Assembly: GCA_016705325.1 (NCBI GenBank)
Contig: JADIYJ010000029.1
Coordinates: 124,001 to 188,000, forward strand
Origin: Pseudomonadota bacterium
Lineage (GTDB): Bacteria > Pseudomonadota > Gammaproteobacteria > Steroidobacterales > Steroidobacteraceae
Length of the DNA stretch: 64,000 bases
Direction of reading: 5' to 3'
The translations under genes and the position numbers were made by a program. Below, in pieces: positions 15,871 through 26,954 of this stretch (its first letter is position 1; every line of letters begins with the position of its first letter). The notes below the pieces were generated by a model, which saw nothing but the letters and a program-made list of their open reading frames with translations, was not told the origin of the DNA and did no database searches.

Positions 15871-17189
15871 CCCGGCCGGTCGCGCCTCCGGGCGGCGTGG
15901 CGACGATGACTCCGGCGCGGCGACTCAAGAACATCCTTGGCGGCTCGGCCGGCAACTTCGTCGAGTGGTTCGACTGGTTCGCGTACTCGGCCTTCGCCAT
16001 CTATTTCTCGCGCGCGTTCTTCCCGGCAGGCGACCAGACGGCGCAATTGCTCGGTGCAGCGGCGATTTTTGCCGTTGGTTTCATCGCCAGGCCGCTGGGC
16101 GCGCTGCTGTTCGGCAGGCATGCCGACCGTGCCGGTCGCCGTGCGGCGCTCACCCTGTCCGTGGCAATGATGTGCGGCGGATCATTGATGATTGCGCTGA
16201 TCCCGACCGGGCTCGGCGTGCTGTCGCCGGCGTTGCTGCTCGTCGCGCGCCTGCTGCAGGGCCTGTCGGTGGGTGGCGAGTACGGTGCGTCCGCTACGTA
16301 CATCAGTGAGATGGCGGAGCGAACCCGGCGTGGCTTCTGGTCCGGGTTTCTGTACGTCACGCTCACCGGTGGGCAGCTGGCCGCGTTGCTGCTGCTGGTC
16401 CTGCTGCAGCGTGTGCTCAGCGAGCAGCAGCTGTACGAATGGGGCTGGCGCATTCCGTTCGCCGTCGGCGCGGCACTGGCGGTCATCGTGTGGTGGATCC
16501 GCCGGGGTATCCACGAGACCCGTTCGTTCACGCACGCGTCCGCGCCGGAAAACGAGCGCGGCCAGGTGTGGGCCTTGTTCACGCGCTATCCGAAGGAGAC
16601 GCTGACGGTCATGGCGTTGACGGCCGCCGGCGGACTGGGCTTTTACACCTACACGGCGTACATGCAGAAGCTGCTGATCAACAGCGCGGGGTTCTCGAAA
16701 CCCGTGGCGTCGCAGGTGGTGACGCTGCTGCTCGCGACGTTCATGTTCCTGCCGCCGCTCGCCGGCTGGCTCGCCGACCGGGTCGGGCATCGACGCACGC
16801 TGCTCGCGTCCTATGCAGGACTTGCGCTGGTCAGCGTGCCGGTCCTGAGCGCGATCTCGACTGCCACCAGCGCCGTGACGGCGTATTTCCTGGGACTGGT
16901 GCCGCTGGTCCTGTTGTCGGGCTACTGCGGGCTGAGTGCCATCTTCAAGGCGGAACTGTACCCGGTGCACGTGCGTGCGCTCGGCGTCGCGGTGCCCTAT
17001 GCGATCGCCCAGGCGATCTTCGGCGGCAACGCCGAGACGGCGGCGCTGTACCTGAAGCACGTCGGGCACGAGGCTGCGTACTTCTGGCTGGTGTCGGGAA
17101 TGATGATCGTGGGACTGTTCGCGACTTTCCAGCTGCGCGATACGCGCGACCACAGCCTGATCCACCAGGAGCACGAACGAGCGGATTGA
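15867..17189 (+). CDS. MFS transporter of the metabolite:H+ symporter (KgtP/ProP-like) type
   Basis: 440 residues with 12 predicted membrane segments. The opening NFVEWFDWFAYS and the RPLGALLFGRHADRAGRR loop between TM2 and TM3 are typical of the alpha-ketoglutarate/proline symporter subgroup. LLQGLSVGGEYG follows in TM4. It probably imports a small organic acid or osmolyte using the proton gradient. The GTG start overlaps the preceding stop (GTGA), so it is translationally coupled to the lipoprotein gene. ATG 15906 is an alternative start. Confidence 0.88.
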   Translation: MTRPVAPPGGVATMTPARRLKNILGGSAGNFVEWFDWFAYSAFAIYFSRAFFPAGDQTAQLLGAAAIFAVGFIARPLGALLFGRHADRAGRRAALTLSVAMMCGGSLMIALIPTGLGVLSPALLLVARLLQGLSVGGEYGASATYISEMAERTRRGFWSGFLYVTLTGGQLAALLLLVLLQRVLSEQQLYEWGWRIPFAVGAALAVIVWWIRRGIHETRSFTHASAPENERGQVWALFTRYPKETLTVMALTAAGGLGFYTYTAYMQKLLINSAGFSKPVASQVVTLLLATFMFLPPLAGWLADRVGHRRTLLASYAGLALVSVPVLSAISTATSAVTAYFLGLVPLVLLSGYCGLSAIFKAELYPVHVRALGVAVPYAIAQAIFGGNAETAALYLKHVGHEAAYFWLVSGMMIVGLFATFQLRDTRDHSLIHQEHERAD

Positions 17190-17204
17190 TCTGGCCATCC
17201 CGCG

Positions 17205-17232
17205 GCCTCTCCCACGAGGGCATGGGAGAGGC
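17205..17232. terminator. convergent hairpin between MFS gene and rpoD
   Basis: Perfect 10-bp stem (GCCTCTCCCA with TGGGAGAGGC) and an eight-base loop, located exactly between two convergent genes. There is no long T-run. Position and symmetry suggest a bidirectional terminator. Confidence 0.6.
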
Positions 17233-17240
17233 GAGGAGGT

Positions 17241-19559
<2,319 letters not shown>

Positions 19560-19628
19560 GATGGGACGCCTCACGGGGAGTCTAAAAAAGAGCGGAATTC
19601 TACCATGCCGGGGACCGGCCGCGCCCGA

Positions 19629-21569
19629 CTATCGAGGGGCTTCCGGGGGCTTGCGGGCCGCCGGGCTCCGGCTCCGGAGCAGTCCCTGCAATTCCTGCTT
19701 TTCGGCATCGTCCAGCGACGAATCCCGGGCCTTGGCCATCAGCTCGTCGAGCCGCCGGACCGGGGATTCCTCGATGATCAGACGGTTCAGGGCCGATTTC
19801 AGTTCCGCGGCGGCGCCCGCGGCATCCGGCGCCAGGCAGGTTGCTGCGGCCAGCTTGGCCAGCGAACCCTGTTCGGGCCGGCCGCGCCAACGCTCCAGGA
19901 TCGCTGCCGTGTTCGCGGGTGGATCTTCCCGCAGCCGGGTCAGCATCTCGGCCAGCAGCAGAATTCCAGGCCGGTCGATGGCCGCCACGGCGTCGATCTG
20001 CTGGCCACTGATGGCCGTCGCGGCGGTCGGGTAGTGCACAAGCAGCATGATTGCCTGGCGGACCAGGGTACCGCGTCCCGGGGCGGACGTTTGCAAGGCC
20101 CCGAACCGCGCCCCGCCAAGGCCACTCGGTCGTTCGTAACCGCTTGAATTTCTTTCGGAATACGATCCGCTCGGCGAGGCTGGGGTGCGCGCCTGCCCGG
20201 CGGCGGTCTGCGTCTGCGGAGCATCACCACCCAGCATTTCATTGAGTCGGGCCGCGGACATGCCGACCACGTCGGCCAGTTGATTGATCAGCAGCTCGCG
20301 GTAGACGTCGGACGGAATCCTGCGTACCAACGGTCGCGCCAGCTCGACCAGCCTGGCCCGGCCGTCGACGCTGCCGGTCTCGACCCGCGAGGACAACTCA
20401 CGGATCAGGTATTGCGAGAGCGGCAGCGCGTCGGCAAGGCGCGTCTCGAATGCGTCCTTGCCCTCTTCGCGCACGAGCGTGTCGGGGTCGTGGCCGTCCG
20501 GCAGGAACAGGAATCGCACCTGCCGGCCCTGCTTCACTTCCGCGACGGCGTTTTCGAGCGCGCGCCAGGCCGCCGCACGGCCGGCCCGGTCGCCGTCGAA
20601 GCAGAACACCACTTCGCCGACGAGACGGAAGATGCGCTGCAGGTGCTCGGGCGTCGTCGACGTGCCGAGCGTCGCGACCGCGTAGGTGATGCCGGCCTGG
20701 TGCAGGCTGACGACGTCCATGTAGCCCTCGACCACCAGCAGCCGCTGCAGGCTGCGAGTTGCCTGGCGTGCCTCGTACAGGCCGTAGAGCTCGCGGCCTT
20801 TGTGGAAGAGTTCGGTCTCCGGCGAGTTCAGGTACTTCGGTTCGCCTTGATCGAGCACGCGTCCGCCGAAACCGATCGTGCGGCCGCGCGTGTCGCGGAT
20901 CGGGAACATGACGCGGTCGCGGAAGCGATCGTAGAAGCCGCGCTCGCGCGTGTGGCTGTTGCTGGCGGCGGCAGCCGCGACGGTGTCGGTTGTCGTGTCC
21001 TGCTGCGGCTGGCGCTCGATGATGAGGCCCGCACGCAGCAGCACGTGCCGTTCGTCGTCCGTACCGCCGTACCGCTCGAGCAATCCGTCCCAGCGCGCCG
21101 CGGCGTAACCGATGCCGAATTTCTGCGCGGCGTCGGCGTCGAGTCCGCGTCGCTTCACGTAGTCGCGTGCGCGCGCATCGCTGCTCAGGCACTGGCGGAA
21201 GTAGAGCGCGGCGCGTTCCATCGCCACGTACAGTTCGTCGTGCGGATTGGCCGGGCCCGCCGCCGCGCCGCCTTCGCGCGGCACCTCGAGGCCGGCTCGC
21301 GCAGCGAGGTCTTCGACCGCCTCGATGAAGCCGAGGTGGTCGTATTCCATGACGAAGCCGAGCACGGTGCCGTGCGCACCGCAGCCGAAGCAGTGATAGA
21401 ACTGCTTGTCGACGCTGACCCAGAACGACGGCGTTTTTTCGTCGTGAAACGGGCAGCAGGCCTTGTACTCGCGACCGGCTTTCTTCAACTGCACGCGGCT
21501 GCCGATCACCTCGACGATGTCGGTGCGGGCGACGAGTTCGTCGATGAAATGCTGGGGGATGCGGGCCAC
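19629..21569 (-). CDS. dnaG: DNA primase
   Basis: 646 residues from GTG 21569. It makes RNA primers at the replication fork. The N-terminal CHC2 zinc finger (CCPFHDEK through CFGCGAHGT, about 40-65), the primase core and a TOPRIM segment with VVEGYMDVVSL near 275 are visible. The C-terminal DnaB-interaction region is divergent. Start chosen because VARIPQHFIDEL is the family N-terminus; the longer frame upstream reads through repeat hairpins. About 390 bases of non-coding DNA with two hairpins separate it from yqeY, unusual for this operon. rpoD follows 55-70 bases downstream. Confidence 0.95.
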   Translation of the reverse strand: MARIPQHFIDELVARTDIVEVIGSRVQLKKAGREYKACCPFHDEKTPSFWVSVDKQFYHCFGCGAHGTVLGFVMEYDHLGFIEAVEDLAARAGLEVPREGGAAAGPANPHDELYVAMERAALYFRQCLSSDARARDYVKRRGLDADAAQKFGIGYAAARWDGLLERYGGTDDERHVLLRAGLIIERQPQQDTTTDTVAAAAASNSHTRERGFYDRFRDRVMFPIRDTRGRTIGFGGRVLDQGEPKYLNSPETELFHKGRELYGLYEARQATRSLQRLLVVEGYMDVVSLHQAGITYAVATLGTSTTPEHLQRIFRLVGEVVFCFDGDRAGRAAAWRALENAVAEVKQGRQVRFLFLPDGHDPDTLVREEGKDAFETRLADALPLSQYLIRELSSRVETGSVDGRARLVELARPLVRRIPSDVYRELLINQLADVVGMSAARLNEMLGGDAPQTQTAAGQARTPASPSGSYSERNSSGYERPSGLGGARFGALQTSAPGRGTLVRQAIMLLVHYPTAATAISGQQIDAVAAIDRPGILLLAEMLTRLREDPPANTAAILERWRGRPEQGSLAKLAAATCLAPDAAGAAAELKSALNRLIIEESPVRRLDELMAKARDSSLDDAEKQELQGLLRSRSPAARKPPEAPR

Positions 21570-21618
21570 GGTGCGGATTTGGCGTCGGGTCGGGTAGCGA
21601 TAGTGGGGGTGCGGGTGG

Positions 21619-21667
21619 GCACTCGCAAGCGCGAGTTTTCGGCCGGGCCCGAAAACTCGCACGGTGC
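21619..21667 (+). repeat. dispersed element, hairpin 2 (copy A)
   Basis: A 12-bp perfect stem (21631-21642 with 21649-21660) followed by ACGGTGC, a one-base variant of the ACGGCGC flank seen in copies B, C and D. The outer arms GCAC (21619) and GTGC (21664) can pair. The left flank differs from the GCGCCTGA consensus. It is oriented opposite to hairpin 1 of the same region. Confidence 0.65.
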
Positions 21668-21796
21668 AAGCGACCATCACGGCCCGAGCCCCGAAACAGC
21701 GCTGCACCCAACGTGAAATTGGTCGCGTGCCTGAACCCTTGGTTCCCGCATCAAGCGGCTATGACGCCTCTATCCGGTTACATGCGCCGCAGGTCA

Positions 21797-21869
21797 GGTT
21801 GGGGTTCGGGTCTGTCGCCCACGCCCGTGTCTGCCTTTCCGGGCGCGGGCGACAGCCGAACCCGCAACC
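21797..21869 (-). repeat. dispersed element, hairpin 1 (copy A)
   Basis: The conserved apical loop, read as GGAAAGGCAGACAC on the minus strand, occupies 21827-21840. It is flanked by arms of about 30 bases that pair with a few mismatches and bulges. This is the least perfect of the four copies and lacks the GATCCG stem base shared by the others. Confidence 0.75.
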
Positions 21870-21958
21870 GCCGCGCCGCCGACTGGCCGCTGAAAAACGC
21901 GGCGAAGAAACGAAGTGATTGCCAACGTCCGACGCAGGCGCACCGGCACGCAGCCGGA

Positions 21959-22414
21959 TCAGGCGGAGAGCGCCGCCTTGATGCGGGCGCTGGCCGCGCC
22001 CATGTCGGTGCGCCCGGCGGCCTTCGCCTTCACGATCGCCATCACCTTGCCCATGTCCTTGACGGACGCGGCGCCGGTGGCCGCGATGGCATCCCTGATC
22101 AGGGCATCGACTTCGGCGTCGGCGAGTTGCGCGGGCAGGTAGACGGTCAGCAGCTCGATTTCAGCCTGTTCCCTGGCCGCGAGATCAGCGCGCCCGCCCT
22201 GTTCGAACTGGGCGATCGATTCCTTGCGCTGCTTGAGCATCTTCTCGATGACTGACAGCACCTGCGCGTCGTCGAGCGAGATGCGTTCGTCCACTTCGCG
22301 CTGCTTGATGGCCGCCTGCAGCATGCGGATGGTGCCGAGACGCTCTTTCGCGCCCGCGCGCATCGCGGACTTCATGTCCTCGGTGATCCGCTCCTTGAGG
22401 GAGGCAGTGGTCAT
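21959..22414 (-). CDS. yqeY: GatB/YqeY domain protein
   Basis: 151 residues, the usual length of the free-standing YqeY family, which resembles the tail of the GatB amidotransferase subunit. The sequence begins LKERITEDMKSAMRAG and has IEKMLKQRKES and YLPAQLADAEV, typical YqeY segments. Its molecular role is not settled; a link to tRNA-dependent amidation is proposed from homology. It sits between rpsU and dnaG on the same strand, the normal gammaproteobacterial location. Confidence 0.9.
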   Translation of the reverse strand: MTTASLKERITEDMKSAMRAGAKERLGTIRMLQAAIKQREVDERISLDDAQVLSVIEKMLKQRKESIAQFEQGGRADLAAREQAEIELLTVYLPAQLADAEVDALIRDAIAATGAASVKDMGKVMAIVKAKAAGRTDMGAASARIKAALSA

Positions 22415-22481
22415 CGTGGTGTACTGGCGTCGCGACCAGTGGCTTCGAGCAAGCAGGCGATCGGTCGATCGGGCAAGCGAA

Positions 22482-22703
22482 TCAGAAACTGCGGACGCGG
22501 GGTGCCGACGAGAAATCGCGAGTGCTGCGCTTCTGGTGGCGCTTCACGGCGGCCGCCTTCTTGCGCTTACGCTCCTGCGTCGGCTTCTCGTAGAATTCGC
22601 GGCGACGAAGTTCCGTCAGCACGCCGGCCTTTTCGCACGCACGCTTGAAGCGGCGCAGGGCGGCATCGAAGTATTCGTTCTCACGGATGCGGACGCTGGG
22701 CAT
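22482..22703 (-). CDS. rpsU: 30S ribosomal protein S21 (bS21)
   Basis: 73 residues, highly basic, matching S21: begins MPSVRIRENEYFDAALRRFK and contains LRRREFYEKPTQERKRKKAAA. It takes part in translation initiation in the small subunit. It is first gene of the rpsU-yqeY-dnaG-rpoD operon and is divergent from tsaD across 172 bases, which must hold both promoters. Confidence 0.96.
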   Translation of the reverse strand: MPSVRIRENEYFDAALRRFKRACEKAGVLTELRRREFYEKPTQERKRKKAAAVKRHQKRSTRDFSSAPRVRSF

Positions 22704-22875
22704 CGAAACCTCGTCAATCGGTCAATACGGCTGGACGGCCGGCCGGTGGCCTGGGCGCCAGTCATCGCAACGTTGCTGGACAACCAGCCGGGCTCCAAGG
22801 GACACACGGCCGGTAAGGGACCGCGAATTCTAGAGATCGCGGCGGGGAATTGCAAAAGCACGGTGAGCCGAACAC

Positions 22876-23901
22876 ATGCGGGTTCTGGGGATCGAAACCT
22901 CCTGCGACGAGACCGCTGCCGCCGTCTATGACGGCAAGGCCGGCCTGCTCGCGCACGAGCTGTACAGCCAGGTGGCGCTGCACGCGACCTATGGGGGCGT
23001 GGTGCCCGAGCTCGCCTCGCGCGATCACCTGCGTAAGTTGTTGCCATTACTGGAAAAAACGGTCGACCAGGGCGGTGGCCGCGCAGCGATCGACGGCGTC
23101 GCCTACACCAGTGGCCCCGGCCTGGTGGGTGCACTGCTGGTCGGTGCCGCCGTCGCCCGCAGCCTCGCCTACGCCTGGGACCTGCCCTGCATCGGGGTTC
23201 ACCACATGGAAGGTCATCTGCTCGCGCCCCTGCTCGAGCCGGAGCCGCCGCAGTTCCCGTTCGTGGCCCTGCTGGTCTCGGGCGGACACACGCTGCTCGC
23301 CCGGGTGGAGGGGGTCGGTCGGTATGAACTCCTGGGCAGTTCGCTCGACGACGCGGCAGGCGAGGCTTTCGACAAGACCGCGAAGCTGCTCGGCCTGGGT
23401 TACCCGGGCGGGCCGCGACTCGCCGCGCTGGCCGAACAGGGCCGACCTGACGTGTTCCGCTTCCCGCGGCCGCTGACCGAGCGTCCGGGCCTCGATTTTT
23501 CGTTCAGCGGCCTCAAGACCGCCGTGGTCGTGGCGTTGCGCAATCGCGGCGAGCTCAACGCGCAGGCGCGAGCCGACGTGGCCCGGGGGTTCGAGGAGGC
23601 CGTGGTCGATACGCTAGTGCTCAAGTGCCAACGGGCAATCGATGCCACCGACGCCTCGACGCTGGTCGTGGCGGGCGGCGTCGGCGCCAACCGGCGGCTG
23701 CGTGCCCGGATGCTGGCGATGGGCGAGCGGCAGGGGGTCCGGGTCGTCTATCCTCGCGCCGAGTTCTGCACCGACAACGCGGCGATGATCGCGCTGCTGG
23801 GGCAGCTGCGGCTCGCCGCGGGCGAACGCGACGACTTCTCGATCCGTGCCCGCGCACGGTGGCCGATGACGGACCTGGTGCCGCCGTCGCCCGCCGCGTG
23901 A
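22876..23901 (+). CDS. tsaD: tRNA N6-adenosine threonylcarbamoyltransferase
   Basis: 341 residues. It transfers threonylcarbamoyl to A37 of ANN-decoding tRNAs together with TsaB and TsaE. The ASKHA-fold N-terminus VLGIETSCDETAAAV, the metal-binding HHMEGH (His-x3-His), the LVSGGHT loop and DNAAMIA near the end are all present. The divergent tsaD/rpsU arrangement is conserved in gammaproteobacteria. folB follows 71 bases downstream. Confidence 0.96.
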   Translation: MRVLGIETSCDETAAAVYDGKAGLLAHELYSQVALHATYGGVVPELASRDHLRKLLPLLEKTVDQGGGRAAIDGVAYTSGPGLVGALLVGAAVARSLAYAWDLPCIGVHHMEGHLLAPLLEPEPPQFPFVALLVSGGHTLLARVEGVGRYELLGSSLDDAAGEAFDKTAKLLGLGYPGGPRLAALAEQGRPDVFRFPRPLTERPGLDFSFSGLKTAVVVALRNRGELNAQARADVARGFEEAVVDTLVLKCQRAIDATDASTLVVAGGVGANRRLRARMLAMGERQGVRVVYPRAEFCTDNAAMIALLGQLRLAAGERDDFSIRARARWPMTDLVPPSPAA

Positions 23902-23972
23902 GGGCGGGCGCACTGCACGACCGCACGACAGAATCAAACCGACCGGCCCGCCCGAGCGAACAGACGGCAACG

Positions 23973-24341
23973 ATGGACACCATTTTCCTGACGGGCCTGA
24001 CCGCCGAGTGCATCATCGGCATCTGGGACTGGGAGCGGAAGGTCAAGCAGAAGGTCGTGATCGACCTCGAGATGTCCACCGACATCCGCAAGGCCGCCGC
24101 GAGCGATCACATCGACGACACGCTCGATTACAAGAAGGTGTCGAAGCGCCTGCTGCAGTTCGTGAGCGAGTCGGAGTTCCAGCTGGTCGAGACGCTGATC
24201 GACCGCATTGCGCAGGTCGTCCTCATGGAATTCGACGTGCCCGCTGTCAAGATTCGTCTGAACAAGCAAGGCGCACTGCGCGGCTCCCGCGACGTCGGCA
24301 TCGTCATCGAGCGTCGACGCACAGACTACCCGGGGCCGTGA
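23973..24341 (+). CDS. folB: dihydroneopterin aldolase
   Basis: 122 residues, normal for the family. It converts 7,8-dihydroneopterin to 6-hydroxymethyl-7,8-dihydropterin in folate synthesis. It begins MDTIFLTGLTAECIIGIWDWE and has the central DTLDYKKVSKRL and VKIRLNKQGALRGS segments. The start is the ATG at 23973; longer frames extend into the tsaD 3' end without family similarity. It overlaps folK by four bases (GTGA). Confidence 0.93.
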   Translation: MDTIFLTGLTAECIIGIWDWERKVKQKVVIDLEMSTDIRKAAASDHIDDTLDYKKVSKRLLQFVSESEFQLVETLIDRIAQVVLMEFDVPAVKIRLNKQGALRGSRDVGIVIERRRTDYPGP

Positions 24342-24862
24342 GCACCACGACGGTCTATGTCGCGGCGGGCAGCAACGTCGCGCCGCTCGCGAACCTGCGG
24401 CGCGCGCTCGACGTGCTCGATCGGCATTTCGCCCCGCTGACCGTGTCGCGTGCCTATGCCAATGCCGCCGTCGGTTTCGATGGCGACGATTTCATCAACC
24501 TCGTGCTCGGCTTCCAGACCAGACTGACAGTGCAGCGCGTGATCGAGCGGCTGCATGAGGCCGAGACTGCGTGCGGGCGAGAGCGCCTGGCGCCGAAGTG
24601 GGCACCACGCACGATGGACCTCGACATCCTGCTGTTCGGCAACACGGTTTGCGCCGAGCCGGCGCTCATGCTGCCGCGGCCGGACCTGCTCAAGCGGCCG
24701 TACATGCTGGGCCCGGCGGCGGAGATCGCGCCAGAGACGGTGCACCCGATCGAGCGGCGCACGCTGGGTGAGCTGTGGCGGGACATGCAGGCGACGCAGG
24801 CAGCGCACGCGATGCGGCCGGTGGAACTGGCGTGGATGCCCGCGCGCGGCGACAGCGCATGA
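24338..24862 (+). CDS. folK: 2-amino-4-hydroxy-6-hydroxymethyldihydropteridine diphosphokinase
   Basis: 174 residues from GTG 24338, overlapping the folB stop, so the two consecutive folate enzymes are coupled. It pyrophosphorylates 6-hydroxymethyl-dihydropterin. Motifs: YVAAGSNVAP at the N-terminus, NAAVGFDGDDFINLV, and RTMDLDILLFG with the Mg-binding aspartates, followed by LPRPDLLKRPYMLGP. Confidence 0.94.
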   Translation: MSTTTVYVAAGSNVAPLANLRRALDVLDRHFAPLTVSRAYANAAVGFDGDDFINLVLGFQTRLTVQRVIERLHEAETACGRERLAPKWAPRTMDLDILLFGNTVCAEPALMLPRPDLLKRPYMLGPAAEIAPETVHPIERRTLGELWRDMQATQAAHAMRPVELAWMPARGDSA

Positions 24863-24894
24863 CGCCTCGCCGGCTGTTCACGCCGCAAGGCAGG

Positions 24895-25659
24895 TCAGAT
24901 GCCGCGTCCGCCGTCGACGGCGAGGATCTGTCCCGTGACGTAGGGGGCTTCCGCCGCGAAGAAAAAGGCCGCGCGCGCAATGTCGTCCGGCGAGCCGGTG
25001 CGCTTCAGGGCGGTCTTCGCAACGATTTCGTCCTGCAGGGCCGGGTCGAGCCCGCCCTCGGGCCACAGCACCGGACCGGGCGCAATGGCATTCACCCGCA
25101 CGTCGGGACCGAGTTCGCGCGCGAGCGATTTCGTCAGCATGATCAGGCCGGCCTTGGCAGCCGAGTAGACCGGGTGCGCCCGCAGCGGCCGCATGCCGTG
25201 GATGTCCGCGAGGTTCAGGATCAGGCCGCGGGCCTGGCGCAGTGCAGGTGCGGCGGCCTGCGACAGGAACAGCGGCGCCCGCAGGTTGGTGCCGACGAGG
25301 TCGTCGAATTGTGCCAGCGTGATCGTGCCGACGGGCGTCGGCATGAAGCTCGACGCGTTGTTGACCAGGATGTCGAGCCGGCCAAACCGGGCGACCACGT
25401 CTGCGATGAGAGCCGGCAGCGTTTCGACTTCGAGCAGGTCGCAGGCGAAGGCCGCGGCAGACCCGCTTCGTATGGCATTGAGCTCGCTGACGAGGTCGTC
25501 GGCGTCGCCACCCGAGGTGCGGTGATGCACGGCGACCGACGCACCCGCAGCGTGCAGCCTGCGTACGATTGCTTCGCCCAGCCGGCGAGCGCCGCCCGTC
25601 ACCAGCGCGCAGCCTCCAGCCAGCGGAAAGTCGGCAGCGTTGCTCATGGGTTCGCGCAT
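24895..25659 (-). CDS. pteridine reductase-like short-chain dehydrogenase
   Basis: About 254 residues. Rossmann cofactor motif TGGARRLGEAIV, NNASS, and the catalytic YSAAK are present. VAVHHRTSGGDAD resembles the NADPH-recognition loop of FolM/PTR1-type pteridine reductases. It is convergent with folK, which supports a role in dihydropterin or dihydrofolate reduction. The start is either the ATG at 25659 or the one at 25647; neither has a clear ribosome-binding site. Substrate is inferred from neighbours and motif, not proven. Confidence 0.82.
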   Translation of the reverse strand: MREPMSNAADFPLAGGCALVTGGARRLGEAIVRRLHAAGASVAVHHRTSGGDADDLVSELNAIRSGSAAAFACDLLEVETLPALIADVVARFGRLDILVNNASSFMPTPVGTITLAQFDDLVGTNLRAPLFLSQAAAPALRQARGLILNLADIHGMRPLRAHPVYSAAKAGLIMLTKSLARELGPDVRVNAIAPGPVLWPEGGLDPALQDEIVAKTALKRTGSPDDIARAAFFFAAEAPYVTGQILAVDGGRGI

Positions 25660-25769
25660 CGATGCAATGTCGTGGGTGGGAGCGCGCGTCGGAGTCCCTC
25701 GATGCGCGTGTCCGACAGCAAGATACCGCAGTCGCGTCGGGCTGTCCGCGAGAAAGGATGCGGCCAGCG

Positions 25770-26954
25770 ATGACCGTACCCCTGGACCTGCCCGAGCTGA
25801 CTCCCGAGGAAGCGGCGCACAGCGCAGCACTCACGGCGCGCATCCGTGCGGAAATCGTAGCCGAGGGCGGCTGGATCGGCTTTGACCGGTACATGCAGCT
25901 GGCGCTCTACGAGCCCGGACTCGGCTATTACAGTGCCGGCGCGCGCAAGTTCGGCGCGGCGGGCGATTTCATCACGGCGCCCGAGGTCGCCCCGGTCTTC
26001 AGCCGCTGCCTGGCGCTGCAGTGCGCCGAGGTGCTGCAGGTGCTGGGGTCTGAGTCGCGTCTGCTCGAACTGGGGGCGGGTTCCGGCGCGATGGCTGCGG
26101 AGCTGCTCGCCGAGCTCGAGCGGCGGGGCGTGTTGCCGGCTGAATACTGGATTCTCGACCTCAGCGCGGACCTGCGCGAACGCCAGCGCGAGACCCTGCA
26201 GCAGATGGTCCCGCACCTGCTGCCGCGCGTGCGGTGGCTCGATTCCCTGCCCGAAGCGCCTTTTACCGGCATGATCCTGGCGAACGAAGTGCTCGACGCG
26301 CTGACGATCGAGCGCTTCGCGATTCGCCGTGGCGACGTCAATGCGCTCGGCGTGAGTTCGGAGTTCGGTCAGCTGCAGCTGGCCGAAGTACGGGCGGCCT
26401 CGCGCCTGGTCGCGGCAGTGCGCCGGCTCGAGACGGACATCGGCAACCGGCTTTCGGACGGGTACGAGTCCGAGGTGTGCACCGGCATGGCCCCCTGGTT
26501 CGAATCGATCGCGTATTCGCTCGAACGCGGTGTTCTCTTGTTCATCGACTACGGCCTGCCACGACGCGAGTACTACTCTGCCGAGCGCACGCGCGGCACG
26601 CTGCTCTGTCATTTCCGGCACCGCTTCCACGAAGACGCGCTTGCTCGCGTCGGCCTGCAGGACATCACGTCCTGGGTCGATTTCACGGCGGTTGCCGAAG
26701 CGGCGCAGGGCGCGGGCTGCGAGGTCGCCGGCTACACCACGCAGGCGCATTTTCTGATCGGCTGCGGGCTCGGCGACTTCGTGGCGAACGTCGAGGGACT
26801 CGATCTGGTCCAGCGCCTGAACCTGTCACGCCAGGCGATGATGCTCACGCTGCCAGGTGAAATGGGCGAGCGCTTCAAGGTCATGGCGCTGTCGAAGGAT
26901 TTCGACTCGCCGCTGCGAGGCTTTACGACTCGGGACCTGCGCCACTCGCTGTAG
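25770..26954 (+). CDS. SAM-dependent methyltransferase, NDUFAF7/MidA family
   Basis: 394 residues. The SAM motif LLELGAGSGAMAAELL lies near residue 95. The preceding GWIGFDRYMQLALYEPGLGYYSAG is the family's N-terminal signature, and LANEVLDALTIERF and FIDYGLPRREYY follow. The mitochondrial homologue methylates an arginine of complex I; bacterial roles are unproven. ATG 25770 is used; an in-frame ATG at 25758 is possible. Its 3' end overlaps the extended 3' end of the convergent cca gene. Confidence 0.88.
   Translation: MTVPLDLPELTPEEAAHSAALTARIRAEIVAEGGWIGFDRYMQLALYEPGLGYYSAGARKFGAAGDFITAPEVAPVFSRCLALQCAEVLQVLGSESRLLELGAGSGAMAAELLAELERRGVLPAEYWILDLSADLRERQRETLQQMVPHLLPRVRWLDSLPEAPFTGMILANEVLDALTIERFAIRRGDVNALGVSSEFGQLQLAEVRAASRLVAAVRRLETDIGNRLSDGYESEVCTGMAPWFESIAYSLERGVLLFIDYGLPRREYYSAERTRGTLLCHFRHRFHEDALARVGLQDITSWVDFTAVAEAAQGAGCEVAGYTTQAHFLIGCGLGDFVANVEGLDLVQRLNLSRQAMMLTLPGEMGERFKVMALSKDFDSPLRGFTTRDLRHSL

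Larger units (their letters stand above)
21570..21958. other. 389-bp intergenic region with two repeat hairpins upstream of dnaG
   Basis: Lies between yqeY and dnaG, both on the minus strand. It carries one hairpin of each type of the dispersed two-hairpin element (21619-21667 and 21797-21869), separated by about 130 bases. The hairpins would lie in the dnaG leader if dnaG is transcribed from rpsU. No other feature seen. Confidence 0.6.

Noticed and set aside
20280..21716. 478-codon plus-strand frame and overlapping minus-strand alternatives
   Set aside because: Shadows of dnaG in other frames.
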